Origin: a virus
DNA: 22,963 bases
Virus record (IMG/VR): IMGVR_UViG_3300017951_000145
Location: 1 to 22,963 of that record
Reading direction: 5' to 3' (one strand)
Shown: positions 1 to 6,183 of the stretch, one piece after another
Numbering within the stretch: the stretch's first letter is position 1
Layout: each line of letters starts with the position of its first letter
Program-made: the position numbers and the translations under genes
The notes under the pieces: model-generated
Told to the model about the DNA's origin: nothing
The model's database searches: none
What the model saw: the letters and a program-made list of their open reading frames with translations, nothing else

Positions 1-33
1 CTCACGCGCAAGAGCATGATGCAGATAACCTAG
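1..33 (+). CDS. 3' end of an upstream gene (partial)
   Basis: Frame 1 is open from the window edge and ends LTRKSMMQIT then TAG at 31-33. Only ten residues are visible, so the product cannot be named. The next start codon (37) follows after three bases in the same frame, so the two genes are probably translationally coupled. In a phage of this layout a portal or other head gene would be expected upstream, but that is inference. Confidence 0.4.
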   Translation, partial: LTRKSMMQIT

Positions 34-36
34 ATC

Positions 37-189
37 ATGGCTGCTCAGCCTGAACAGCCTGAACAGAGGGACCCGGCCCCTTCCTTGATCCCCCCACCCC
101 CGATTTACCAGCCGCGCGCGCCAGAGAGACCCCTCAGAAAATCTCACAAAAAATCCCATACCGATTTCGGCACCCTAGTCCAGATTTAG
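37..189 (+). CDS. Small proline-rich protein, 50 aa, unknown
   Basis: An ATG at 37 opens a 50-codon frame ending in TAG at 187-189, immediately followed in frame by TGA, so it has a double stop. The product starts MAAQPEQPEQRDP and is rich in proline, glutamine and basic residues, with a PPPP run near residue 20 and a KSHKKSH basic patch near the C-terminus. It is likely to be largely disordered. It begins three bases after the upstream stop and ends nine bases before the ATG of the next gene. I do not recognise a family. It could be a small head accessory or connector tail, or a non-coding spacer that happens to be open. Confidence 0.4.
   Translation: MAAQPEQPEQRDPAPSLIPPPPIYQPRAPERPLRKSHKKSHTDFGTLVQI
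169..176 (+). promoter_or_regulatory. Late-promoter-like octamer GGCACCCT
   Basis: GGCACCCT fits the recurrent GGNANMCT element and ends 22 nt before the ATG at 198. It lies inside the end of the 50-aa ORF. Its spacing supports ATG 198 rather than the upstream GTG at 189. Confidence 0.45.
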
Positions 190-197
190 TGACGCAG

Positions 198-1100
198 ATG
201 CCGTATTCCCTGGCTCATACGATCTCCTGGGTCGACTCAGGTACCCGTCATGATGCTTTGGTGTATCTGTTTGATACGGCACTGGCGGGCAGAACGGATA
301 CTACAGTAAGTGCTCACCCTGATGCGAGTACAACTAAAAGGAGTGTCAAGAGGACGGTTACCAGTTGGATTACTGGGACAACGCACGACATGTATTACTA
401 TGTGAGTTGGTCAAGTACGACGCCAACTTCATGTTCTATTTACAGTGACTCAACGTATACCACGACACCAGGCGACCTGGGCACTTCTACTACTCTTAGC
501 ATCAATATCGACATAGATGTCAATGGGAGTTTACCGGCAAACGGTGATTTCCAATTCTGGACGTCTGATACCAGTGATGGTGTTTTGATGACACAGAATA
601 GAACGGCCTTGTTCTGGGATCCTGGTGTTGCCGAGGGGATGTTTTATCCAGACGATAGTTGGGATGGCACGGTCAATAATAAAGCGAGCTCGTATTTTCC
701 GTGGACTAACCATGATCCTATGATGATCAACGCTGGAGCTTATCCGATAAACAGCACTCTGAGCAGTACTGACTATAACATGAATATACTGGTGGGCCAT
801 AACGTCTCTAGCGGCAGGCCAGACGGGTATGGTGAGATGATTGCCGCCCCTCCAATTTCCTGGGGAAAGCAGACCACCAACTACTACCCTGGCGTTAGCG
901 ATACCTTTGCGTTCTTCCTGCCTCAGGATAGCATATACTATTACCCCACTTCCTCGAGTGCTACTAATAGGCAATGGGGAACCACCAGTGCTGGGAGTAT
1001 GAATGTTATATTCAACAGCGACAACTCGAAATACTACATGACCACAAGCAGTACTGGTATGGGAGTCGACTGCGGAACAACGGAACCACTTCTTACCTGA
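198..1100 (+). CDS. Putative virion protein, 300 aa, unknown
   Basis: I chose ATG 198 over the in-frame GTG at 189 because the promoter-like octamer sits 22 nt upstream of it. The protein is dominated by Ser, Thr, Tyr, Asn and Gly, has few charged residues, no obvious membrane segment and no coiled coil, a composition typical of beta-rich phage structural proteins. I recognise no catalytic motif or family. Codon use is more A/T-rich (many AGT, TAT, ATA, ACT) than in the tail tube and capsid genes, which could mean recent acquisition. It is followed after 5 nt by a 62-aa gene, probably in the same transcript. A tail or head decoration role is inference from composition and context only. Confidence 0.65.
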   Translation: MPYSLAHTISWVDSGTRHDALVYLFDTALAGRTDTTVSAHPDASTTKRSVKRTVTSWITGTTHDMYYYVSWSSTTPTSCSIYSDSTYTTTPGDLGTSTTLSINIDIDVNGSLPANGDFQFWTSDTSDGVLMTQNRTALFWDPGVAEGMFYPDDSWDGTVNNKASSYFPWTNHDPMMINAGAYPINSTLSSTDYNMNILVGHNVSSGRPDGYGEMIAAPPISWGKQTTNYYPGVSDTFAFFLPQDSIYYYPTSSSATNRQWGTTSAGSMNVIFNSDNSKYYMTTSSTGMGVDCGTTEPLLT

Positions 1101-1105
1101 TCGCT

Positions 1106-1294
1106 ATGGCTGCCGACATTACAATTAACTCCGTTACTGCGGTCACCTCCTCAGCAGATGCCTCTTTTAGTATAGACCTCAGGCGAGTCCTTGTTCGAGA
1201 TTCTGTTGTTGCAGTTATCGAGACATCAGGTGGGGGCTCAGGGCCAGCGCCTCGGCCTTCCAGCGGCTTCCTTTACCCCAGGGGGGACTCCTGA
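1106..1294 (+). CDS. Small unknown protein, 62 aa
   Basis: ATG 1106 lies five bases after the TGA of the preceding gene, suggesting coupled translation, and no promoter-like octamer sits at the usual distance. The product begins MAADITINSVTAVTSSADAS, predicted beta-strands, then has a Gly/Ser/Pro-rich C-terminal tail (GGGSGPAPRPSSG). It ends in TGA at 1292-1294, directly before a convergent minus-strand ORF. Start motifs of the MA-D/N-I type and this size recur in small phage virion proteins, but I recognise no family. The frame is open further upstream, overlapping the previous gene, and I regard that part as non-coding. Confidence 0.55.
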   Translation: MAADITINSVTAVTSSADASFSIDLRRVLVRDSVVAVIETSGGGSGPAPRPSSGFLYPRGDS

Positions 1295-1295
1295 T

Positions 1296-1541
1296 TTACG
1301 CTAAACCCTTCATCCAGTCCCTTTCTGATGGCTCGAGGAGGTAGATCAGGCGATTCATGACTGATTTAGCCTGGTCTTCTTCTATTTTGTGGTAAATTTG
1401 AGCCAACAGCTGGAGGGTTGCCTCTTTCTGGCGGCACCTTACGGCCAGCAGTAGAGCAAGAGAGATCTTTAGCACGGTTTTGGAGTCAACTGGGGGCCTT
1501 ACATTACGCATTATACCAGTCGGAAACCTAGCTTTGACCAC
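1296..1541 (-). CDS. Minus-strand small helical protein, 81 aa, unknown
   Basis: The minus strand is open for 81 codons ending in TAA at 1296-1298, while no plus-strand frame fills the 253-nt gap between neighbours. That argues for a real gene. The sequence looks helical: a hydrophobic stretch (KISLALLLAV) followed by an amphipathic charged segment (QKEATLQLLAQIYHKIEEDQ). An alternative start at ATG 1511 would give 71 aa and avoid overlapping the plus-strand octamer at 1522. The minus strand reads TGGTATAAT around 1519-1511, a good extended -10, but it overlaps the proposed start. The gene is convergent with the 62-aa gene (one base between them). Other minus-strand genes here are homing endonucleases; this one has no HNH motif. 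Confidence 0.45.
   Translation of the reverse strand: MVKARFPTGIMRNVRPPVDSKTVLKISLALLLAVRCRQKEATLQLLAQIYHKIEEDQAKSVMNRLIYLLEPSERDWMKGLA
1522..1529 (+). promoter_or_regulatory. Late-promoter-like octamer GGAAACCT
   Basis: GGAAACCT ends 19 nt before ATG 1548 and 28 nt before the alternative ATG 1557. It matches GGNANMCT exactly. Confidence 0.45.
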
Positions 1542-1547
1542 ATTATT

Positions 1548-1964
1548 ATGCCGATCATGGCTTTAGACACTACAGGCCACTGGGTTGCAGGTGATGATCT
1601 GCGGATTATTGAAGCGCTAAAGCTGCCTTTCGGTGCATATACCCTCGAGTGTACACAGAATTGCGCCAATCAGCTTGAGAACATGAGTTCTGAGGCGGCT
1701 TTACGTGTTCGGGCATTGCTGGACGAGTATGAAGCGGCAAAAACTGCCGAATCCACCCAGAATCTGAGTGACACTGAGGGCAAAACACTGGTTAAGGCCG
1801 ATGTTTTGGAGTGGGAACGCAATGGCGCCGGCTTGCCAAGTGGCGCACAACAGGAAATGAGCCGTGCGCAGCAGGAAATTGCTCAATACTTTGCATTCTG
1901 CAGCTGTATGGGCGGCCTACAGGATGGCAGCATGAACGGAGTCACGTACCTAATACGCTCCTGA
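1548..1964 (+). CDS. Putative neck/connector-region protein, 138 aa
   Basis: Two in-frame starts exist, ATG 1548 (MPIMALD) and ATG 1557 (MALD); the octamer at 1522-1529 lies within the usual range only for 1548. The protein is acidic and mostly helical after residue 35, with TEGKTLVKADVLEWERNG near residue 80 and GAQQEMSRAQQEIAQYF near residue 105. It has four to five cysteines but no paired CxxC motif. Position just before the head-tail joining and tail completion genes suggests a head-tail connector or adaptor, but sequence alone does not prove it. Stop is TGA at 1962-1964. Confidence 0.65.
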   Translation: MPIMALDTTGHWVAGDDLRIIEALKLPFGAYTLECTQNCANQLENMSSEAALRVRALLDEYEAAKTAESTQNLSDTEGKTLVKADVLEWERNGAGLPSGAQQEMSRAQQEIAQYFAFCSCMGGLQDGSMNGVTYLIRS

Positions 1965-1974
1965 GGGTGTTCCT

Positions 1975-1982
1975 GGTAAACT
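1975..1982 (+). promoter_or_regulatory. Late-promoter-like octamer GGTAAACT
   Basis: GGTAAACT ends 24 nt before ATG 2006. A second partial copy, ACCTAG, lies only 6 nt before the ATG. Confidence 0.4.
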
Positions 1983-2005
1983 GTAGCCAGTACAAACCTA
2001 GCCCT

Positions 2006-2179
2006 ATGTCAGGTCATCCCGAAAACAGCCCAGAGGTCAATCAGCTGATGGAAGAAATCGCGAAAGCTGACACCGCTCAGGCTTGGTGTAAAGGCTGTAA
2101 CAACTGGGCGATCGTCAATGCTGCCTACAGTAAGTACATCAAGGGCGAGATTGAGTCTTGCAAGCGCTGCCGAAAGTGA
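2006..2179 (+). CDS. Zinc-ribbon mini-protein, 57 aa
   Basis: The protein (start MSGHPENSPEVNQLMEEI) has an acidic helical N-terminal half and a C-terminal pair of CxxC knuckles, CKGC near residue 32 and CKRC at residues 53-56, ending in a basic CRK tail. This four-cysteine arrangement is a typical single-zinc ribbon. The frame is open upstream to 1811, but that part overlaps the preceding gene and is judged spurious; the octamer at 1975 and the Met at 2006 define a compact product. Such mini-proteins in phages may bind nucleic acid or act as transcription or assembly cofactors, but no specific role can be assigned. A terminator follows about 50 nt after the stop. Confidence 0.6.
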   Translation: MSGHPENSPEVNQLMEEIAKADTAQAWCKGCNNWAIVNAAYSKYIKGEIESCKRCRK

Positions 2180-2226
2180 CGGAAAGCGTAGCGAGCCCGA
2201 TAGGGCGAGGTAAGCTATAAAAAATC

Positions 2227-2248
2227 GCGGGGCGCAAGCCCTGCTTTT
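2227..2248 (+). terminator. Rho-independent terminator
   Basis: GCGGGGC (2227-2233) pairs with GCCCTGC (2238-2244) around a GCAA tetraloop, giving a 7-bp stem with one G-T pair, followed by TTTT. A smaller GCCC-GATA-GGGC hairpin lies just upstream near 2196-2207. The linker TTTTCAATACCTGG leads directly into the next octamer. Confidence 0.75.
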
Positions 2249-2256
2249 CAATACCT

Positions 2257-2264
2257 GGAAGACT
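2257..2264 (+). promoter_or_regulatory. Late-promoter-like octamer GGAAGACT
   Basis: GGAAGACT ends 21 nt before ATG 2285, directly downstream of the terminator. It is the main reason for preferring ATG 2285 over GTG 2267. Confidence 0.5.
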
Positions 2265-2284
2265 AGGTGGATTCGGGTGAAATG

Positions 2285-2800
2285 ATGGCCAGCAATTCTC
2301 CTTTGATGCCTTACAAGAATGCACGGCTACTCGTGCCTGGGCAGAGCGCTGTGACCGTTGTTGATGGCCGTCTGCAGGCTACTCCAAGTGATTCATACCT
2401 TGTGCGTTTGTTTGTCAGTAGGGCCCAGTACAGCGGCGTTTCGTCTGGCTCGAAAAAGCTGCCCCTGGAGTCTCAGCTCGATGGCAGGATGATGCCTGGT
2501 GCTTCTGGTGATCAATTTTTTTATCGCGGCTATGCGTTAGACTTCACTACTGTCCCGGCCGATTACGACCTGGTGGCCGGTGATGAGACCAACCTTGTCT
2601 GGACACAAGTTACAACGCAGTACAGCTGGCTTGCCACAGGGACTGAGTGCCAGTTCAAGTTCGGTCAGGACCCGATCATGCCTGCAGCTAAAATTCAACG
2701 CTCTAGCGGCCAGTATGGTGGGCTAGGCATCGATGAGATCATTTACAAGGAAATTGGTGGGGTCGAACTGCAACTGACGGGTTCGGAACTGCAAAATTAA
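2285..2800 (+). CDS. Putative head-tail joining (stopper) protein, 171 aa
   Basis: ATG 2285 (MASNSPLMPYKNARLLVPGQ) is favoured by octamer spacing; ATG 2282 and GTG 2267 are in-frame alternatives. The product is beta-rich, with VTVVDGRLQATPSDSYLV near residue 25 and LVWTQVTTQYSWLATGTECQF near residues 105-125. The C-terminal segment IIYKEIGGVELQLTGSELQN is predicted strand and helix. Length and position, between connector-like genes and the tail completion protein, fit a head-closure or stopper protein. The family assignment is inferred from position, since I see no diagnostic motif. It ends in TAA at 2798-2800 and is followed by an inserted minus-strand HNH gene. Confidence 0.7.
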   Translation: MASNSPLMPYKNARLLVPGQSAVTVVDGRLQATPSDSYLVRLFVSRAQYSGVSSGSKKLPLESQLDGRMMPGASGDQFFYRGYALDFTTVPADYDLVAGDETNLVWTQVTTQYSWLATGTECQFKFGQDPIMPAAKIQRSSGQYGGLGIDEIIYKEIGGVELQLTGSELQN

Positions 2801-2801
2801 C

Positions 2802-3335
2802 CTAAACAGGCGCTCCTAGCTCTCTTCGGAGAGTGACGGAAGCCTTGTGAGCCGCCTTGGGGCAGTCGAAATACCCAGCAGAATACATCTTGGCGCGATA
2901 AGAAAAGCAGGCATGCCAGCCGCTCTTATTCCAGCAGACCCATCTGTAGCCAGATTTATTCGGCTTCTTCCTGCTCTGTATCACATCCTTTCTATTCAGT
3001 CTTTGCTCGCTGTCTGAGGCGGCCCTGAGGTTCTCTGGAGCGCTGTTCAAGGGGTTGCGGTCGATGTGGTCCACGGTAAGTGGGTATGGATCATAACCAT
3101 TGGCGATGATGAAGACAGCACGATGCGATTGGCAGTACCTGCCGCCCAGCTTAACCTGCCCGTACCCTGTGCCATTGACTCGACCAGCCATCTCGCCGAT
3201 TTTGGCCCGCGAATAAGGAGAAAACCGCTCCTTCCATCTCAGACCCGTCGGCAGCTCTGGGGCGACCTCAAGACAGCGCTTGATGGACTGGATCTCTTCT
3301 GCGGAATACTGTCTGTAGAAGAGATGCATTGGCAT
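2802..3335 (-). CDS. HNH homing endonuclease with AP2-like domain, 177 aa
   Basis: I take Met at 3335 (MPMHLFYRQYSAEEIQ) as the start; Met at 3329 is also possible, and an open TTG extends to 3374. Residues about 20-75 match the N-terminal part of the endonuclease at 20686. The HNH core is TVDHIDRNPLNSAPENLR near residues 85-102, with the DH-I-D and N...N...NL signature. The C-terminal part (SGYRWVCWNKSGWHACFSYR, then AAHKASVTLRREL) looks like an AP2-type DNA-binding domain. Free-standing homing endonucleases of this type cleave phage DNA and promote their own spread. It lies antisense between two neck genes and has no promoter-like octamer at the usual spacing. Confidence 0.85.
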   Translation of the reverse strand: MPMHLFYRQYSAEEIQSIKRCLEVAPELPTGLRWKERFSPYSRAKIGEMAGRVNGTGYGQVKLGGRYCQSHRAVFIIANGYDPYPLTVDHIDRNPLNSAPENLRAASDSEQRLNRKDVIQSRKKPNKSGYRWVCWNKSGWHACFSYRAKMYSAGYFDCPKAAHKASVTLRRELGAPV

Positions 3336-3365
3336 GCTTGTGCATACCGTTAATTCACCAGGCGC
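2807..3365 (+). repeat. Short direct repeats flanking the HNH gene
   Basis: CAGGCGC occurs at 2807-2813 and at 3359-3365, each preceded by a related TTAA-containing stretch. The pair brackets the minus-strand HNH gene. It may mark the insertion boundaries, but a 7-bp match can be chance. Confidence 0.25.
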
Positions 3366-3379
3366 CGCAAGCAAAACTA

Positions 3380-3943
3380 ATGAAGCTACCTCCTAATGTT
3401 AAACTTGACGATAACGCCAAGCAGCTTCTAGGGCTGAAGCCTTTTGATGACCTGGAAGAAGGCGGATTCGACGTGGATATTCCTGTTCAACTGCTTCCGA
3501 TGGGAATTGTTAACGGGTGGTCAGTTAGCGTCGAAGGAATAGAGGACTTCGCAAATTCGATTAACCAGGAAGCCGAAGATATAAAGTTGGCCGTCAAGAA
3601 GGCCTTAAAAGGCGTTGCTGTCGACCTTAAAAGGGCTCTGGACGCAGCTCTAAAGTCTTCGGCCTGGAGGTGGCCCACAGGAGGCTCTAGGGACATCTAC
3701 GACACGGGTGCGCTGCTCAGCTCTGGCTCGGTAACTGTCAATGGTTACAGTCTTGCCGTGAAATACGGAGCTTCGTATGCCAGTATTGTACACAATGGCG
3801 GCTACATATTCCCTTATGGCAACAAGAATTTGAGACCTATTTACCTACCAGGCCGCCCCTGGATTACCTCTACGCTGTACGGTGGCGGCCCTGTCCCCCA
3901 GTTTGACTTCAATGCCTCCCTAAAAAGGTACTTGAGGGGCTGA
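3380..3943 (+). CDS. Tail completion / HK97 gp10-like protein, 187 aa
   Basis: ATG 3380 is used because the open frame upstream (to 3329) overlaps the HNH gene. After a helical region with alternating K and A (residues 65-100) the protein shows the HK97-gp10-like order: RDIYDTGALLSSGSV (about 118), YASIVHNGGYI (about 141) and LPGRPWITSTLYGG (about 161). The D-TGAL-S, Y--IV--GG and GRPW elements are typical of this neck and tail-completion family, whose members sit at the head-proximal end of the tail. Position before the tail chaperones and tail terminator agrees. No promoter-like octamer lies at the usual distance, perhaps because the HNH insertion displaced the original junction. Stop is TGA. 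Confidence 0.8.
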   Translation: MKLPPNVKLDDNAKQLLGLKPFDDLEEGGFDVDIPVQLLPMGIVNGWSVSVEGIEDFANSINQEAEDIKLAVKKALKGVAVDLKRALDAALKSSAWRWPTGGSRDIYDTGALLSSGSVTVNGYSLAVKYGASYASIVHNGGYIFPYGNKNLRPIYLPGRPWITSTLYGGGPVPQFDFNASLKRYLRG

Positions 3944-3946
3944 TTA

Positions 3947-3954
3947 GGTATACT
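3947..3954 (+). promoter_or_regulatory. Late-promoter-like octamer GGTATACT
   Basis: GGTATACT ends 22 nt before ATG 3976. Of the thirteen well-spaced copies it is one of the closest to a consensus -10 (TATACT). Confidence 0.5.
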
Positions 3955-3975
3955 ACGTGCGCTTGATGACACGTT

Positions 3976-4536
3976 ATGACTAAGCTCCCTTTCGTAGTAT
4001 CTCCAAGGCTTAAACCCATCAAAGAGCTTGTTGGCTCTGACGATTCCGGCATAATCGAGATCGAACGCTATGGCTACTTGACCGCAGGCGAGCGTTCCTT
4101 TATGCAGTCTAACAGCACTGAAGAAAAGACGCTTAGCGAAGTTCTGTCTCTTACCCGCAAGGTTGGCAAAGCTTACTCGCTGGACATGAAGCAGTCCTAC
4201 GAGCTGGTTATGACTGCGATGACTGACCAGTCAGATCAAGAGGCCAGCAAGGTCTGGGACGACTTTAACGTTGAATTGGGTGATCTGACGGGCCAGCTGA
4301 TGCGCCAAGAGGAAACCAAAAAGATCCTCAAGGCGTTGTGTCTTTGCGTGTACCGTATTGACGCTGAGATCACGGTTGACGACATCATCAAACTTCATGA
4401 TGATATTGTCGACGGCCTAGTTCGACTGTTTAACGACGAAGAGGCCAAGAGTACCGAACGCCTTCTGGACGTTCTGGGTGTCGAGGAAGACGAGGACATC
4501 GTTGCCGACGGCATTGATGAGGTAGAAAAAAAGTAG
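3976..4536 (+). CDS. Tail assembly chaperone (gpG-like), 186 aa
   Basis: The start ATG has an octamer 22 nt upstream. The protein is helical and strongly acidic at the C-terminus (VEEDEDIVADGIDEVEKK). It ends with codons GAA AAA AAG TAG, which form an in-phase A-AAA-AAG slippery heptamer at 4527-4533. A -1 slip leads without a stop into the frame of the following gene at 4563. This is the classic lambda G/G-T arrangement, in which both the short protein and a small share of fusion product are needed to assemble the tail around the tape measure. The assignment rests mainly on the frameshift and the tail-module context. Unusually, the pair lies before the tail tube gene rather than between tube and tape measure. 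Confidence 0.7.
   Translation: MTKLPFVVSPRLKPIKELVGSDDSGIIEIERYGYLTAGERSFMQSNSTEEKTLSEVLSLTRKVGKAYSLDMKQSYELVMTAMTDQSDQEASKVWDDFNVELGDLTGQLMRQEETKKILKALCLCVYRIDAEITVDDIIKLHDDIVDGLVRLFNDEEAKSTERLLDVLGVEEDEDIVADGIDEVEKK
4527..4533 (+). other. Programmed -1 ribosomal frameshift site A-AAA-AAG
   Basis: The heptamer is in the correct phase (GAA AAA AAG) right before the TAG. After slippage the reading continues GTA GCG GCC GGC AAG... and reaches the ATG at 4563 in the same frame with no stop. A GAGG at 4519-4522 could act as an upstream Shine-Dalgarno stimulator, and a weak GGCC...GGCC pairing (4538-4554) lies downstream. Confidence 0.75.
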
Positions 4537-4562
4537 CGGCCGGCAAGCAAGGCCTTTCTTAC

Positions 4563-5150
4563 ATGGATGATATATTCTGGGACCTCAAGGCGTTCTTTCC
4601 TGGGGACTCAGAGTTTCATCTAGAGAACTTTTACCGGCTGCCGTGCGAGTACGTTACCCTCGCACATCATAGGGCTATAAAGTTAAGGAAAAGGCAGCTC
4701 CACGAGGCAGAGCGTCCATCGGCTCTACTTGCTTGCCTTTATGCTAACTCGAAGAGGGACTCAAAAAAGAAGGCTGTCAACATGGACGAGTTTTATCTGT
4801 ATCCCGAAGAATCGGCAAACAGTGGTCCATCAAGCAGATTCGGTTCAGCTTATCTGTACCTCGCCAAGTCAGGCAAGCTGCCTTCATGGGCGCTGTTCTG
4901 CTACAAGGACGTTGCAAAGTCCGCCGATGGGCCTGTTCCAACCATCCCGGCTCTATTCTCCGAGTATGCGATCCTTCTGGCTCCTAGGAAGGGACTAGAA
5001 GGCTACTCTGGCCTTCTTATCGCTCTTGAGGCAGCAGAGGGCCCTCAGCGGTTTACGAGCCCTTGCGGGATCAGCGAGACGTTAGTTGTTCCTAGTATCC
5101 ACACTAAGGCTATCGCCGAAGAGAATATCACTCTTCGACGTTTTCAGTAA
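4563..5150 (+). CDS. Tail chaperone T part, made as -1 fusion with 3976 gene
   Basis: This frame is entered from the previous gene by the -1 slip at 4533, predicting a 391-aa fusion (186 + 205 residues). Its own ATG at 4563 could also give a 195-aa protein, but it lacks a promoter-like octamer and a good Shine-Dalgarno. The segment starts MDDIFWDLKAFFPGDSEFH and contains YRLPCEYVTLAHHRAIKLRK near residues 23-43, a basic helical block. The C-terminal half has a more globular beta-rich composition (YAILLAPRKGLEGYSGLLIAL). By analogy with lambda gpGT the T domain contacts the tape measure or tube subunits. The last 23 nt overlap the 3' end of a convergent HNH gene. Confidence 0.65.
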   Translation: MDDIFWDLKAFFPGDSEFHLENFYRLPCEYVTLAHHRAIKLRKRQLHEAERPSALLACLYANSKRDSKKKAVNMDEFYLYPEESANSGPSSRFGSAYLYLAKSGKLPSWALFCYKDVAKSADGPVPTIPALFSEYAILLAPRKGLEGYSGLLIALEAAEGPQRFTSPCGISETLVVPSIHTKAIAEENITLRRFQ

Positions 5151-5556
5151 GTAGCCGATCAAGCCAACAAATATCATCTTCCGAAGCGGTTAGGTCTATG
5201 ACCTGGCCGCTTTTTAGCCATTCGCGGATACGGAGCTCAGCCGACAGCGAGTAGAAGGGTTGCATACCGTACCATGCCAGCCACTCTTCGCTCCCCTTGG
5301 CTTGGTTGCAGCGCCTGCAAGCTGGAATTGCGTTTGAAGTGCGGTCTTCGCCTCCTTTGGCTCTTGGTTTTACGTGGTCAATAGTCAGTGACTTGTCGTC
5401 AATTGGGGGTTTATTGCAGTAGGCACAGCGATTTCCCCATACCTCCTTGATGCCGGCTCTCCAGAGCCGCTTTGCTTCAGCCGATGATAATGCTGTCATG
5501 GTGTAAACGTAGTCTTGTGGGCGCTCGTAGAGCGGTTGGCGACTAGCGTCTGTCAT
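5128..5556 (-). CDS. HNH endonuclease (CxxC zinc type), 142 aa
   Basis: The HNH core begins NRCAYCNKPP near residue 42, continues LTIDHVKPRAKGGEDRTSNA and ends IPACRRCNQAKGS. This is the classic CxxC...DH...N...CxxC layout with two zinc-binding cysteine pairs, the general-base His in DH and the metal-site Asn. Met 5556 is the longest start; Met 5499 (MTALSSAEAKRLW) is an alternative close to the domain. It is a different subfamily from the two AP2-linked HNH genes in this window. It is antisense to the tail genes, overlaps the chaperone gene's 3' end by 23 nt, and lacks the promoter-like octamer. It is probably a free-standing homing endonuclease. Confidence 0.88.
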   Translation of the reverse strand: MTDASRQPLYERPQDYVYTMTALSSAEAKRLWRAGIKEVWGNRCAYCNKPPIDDKSLTIDHVKPRAKGGEDRTSNAIPACRRCNQAKGSEEWLAWYGMQPFYSLSAELRIREWLKSGQVIDLTASEDDICWLDRLLTENVEE

Positions 5557-5641
5557 CGAATTACGATAACAACGCCAGAAGAAATGCTGGTTGAAGCGAT
5601 TAGCATAAGCTTTTCTGCGTTGTTAGACTAGTATACCCGCT

Positions 5642-5649
5642 GGAACCCT
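5642..5649 (+). promoter_or_regulatory. Late-promoter-like octamer GGAACCCT
   Basis: GGAACCCT ends 22 nt before ATG 5671. GTATAC (5631-5636) lies just upstream. Confidence 0.5.
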
Positions 5650-5670
5650 ACGATCGTACGGTTTTCGGCC

Positions 5671-6102
5671 ATGACCCAGCAATTTCCTACGAATCCACAG
5701 GTGATTTACGACACTTTGGTCGCGGACGCAACTTTTATGAGCTACGTAGGTGAATATACCTTCAGAGCAGGTCAGGTCACGCCTTCGATTAGTATCGTTA
5801 CTCCTGGTGCCGATTTACCCGCCGTCAAAAAGGCTACTGGAGTCGAAGTTGTTATTCACGACACAGCAGAATTGTCTAGAAAGGAATATCTAAGTGGTTC
5901 AGCTGATATCGAGGCTAAGTGGACGGTCTTTTTGATCTGCTGGGAGGAAGCGACAGGTACTGATATGACCTTGGCGGCAATACGCGTCCTGGAAATCTTT
6001 GCTGGATCCAACTCTTATGAAACGGTCTCCGTAGCAGACGGCCTTGGCGCTTTGGTGCAGACTGCGATCCAGATCCCATCTGACATGCCGATCCTGGCTT
6101 AA
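5671..6102 (+). CDS. Putative tail terminator protein, 143 aa
   Basis: The gene lies directly before the tail tube gene. The protein has an N-terminal helix (NPQVIYDTLVADATFMSYVG), a strand-rich middle (GVEVVIHDTAELS), then ADIEAKWTVFLICWEEATG (near residue 78). A helix MTLAAIRVLEIFA follows, and the protein ends with VQTAIQIPSDMPILA. The alpha/beta order with a W-x-V-x-L-x-C-W strand and long helix resembles tail terminator proteins (lambda gpU type), which cap the tube and set tail length with the tape measure. The match is by pattern rather than strict motif. Stop is TAA at 6100-6102. Confidence 0.68.
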   Translation: MTQQFPTNPQVIYDTLVADATFMSYVGEYTFRAGQVTPSISIVTPGADLPAVKKATGVEVVIHDTAELSRKEYLSGSADIEAKWTVFLICWEEATGTDMTLAAIRVLEIFAGSNSYETVSVADGLGALVQTAIQIPSDMPILA

Positions 6103-6107
6103 GACGG

Positions 6108-6157
6108 CCTATTGGAAGAATAGGTATAACGGGCCGTAGAAGGTCCGAAGTACCTTC
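6108..6157 (+). promoter_or_regulatory. Tail tube leader: GGTATAAC and two stem-loops
   Basis: CCTATT (6108-6113) pairs with AATAGG (6119-6124) around GGAAG. GGTATAAC (6123-6130) is a near-match to the late octamer with a -10-like TATAAC. GAAGGT (6139-6144) pairs with ACCTTC (6152-6157) around a 7-nt loop, at the expected 5' end of a transcript from that octamer. The leader before ATG 6184 would be about 45 nt, longer than for most genes here. Confidence 0.45.
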
Positions 6158-6183
6158 ATGCGGATCCAGGTCCGTTCTTCTAT

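Noticed and set aside
531-974. Minus-strand open frame of 147 codons
   Set aside because: It lies fully inside the 198-1100 gene and its translation has no protein-like pattern; it is a shadow frame.
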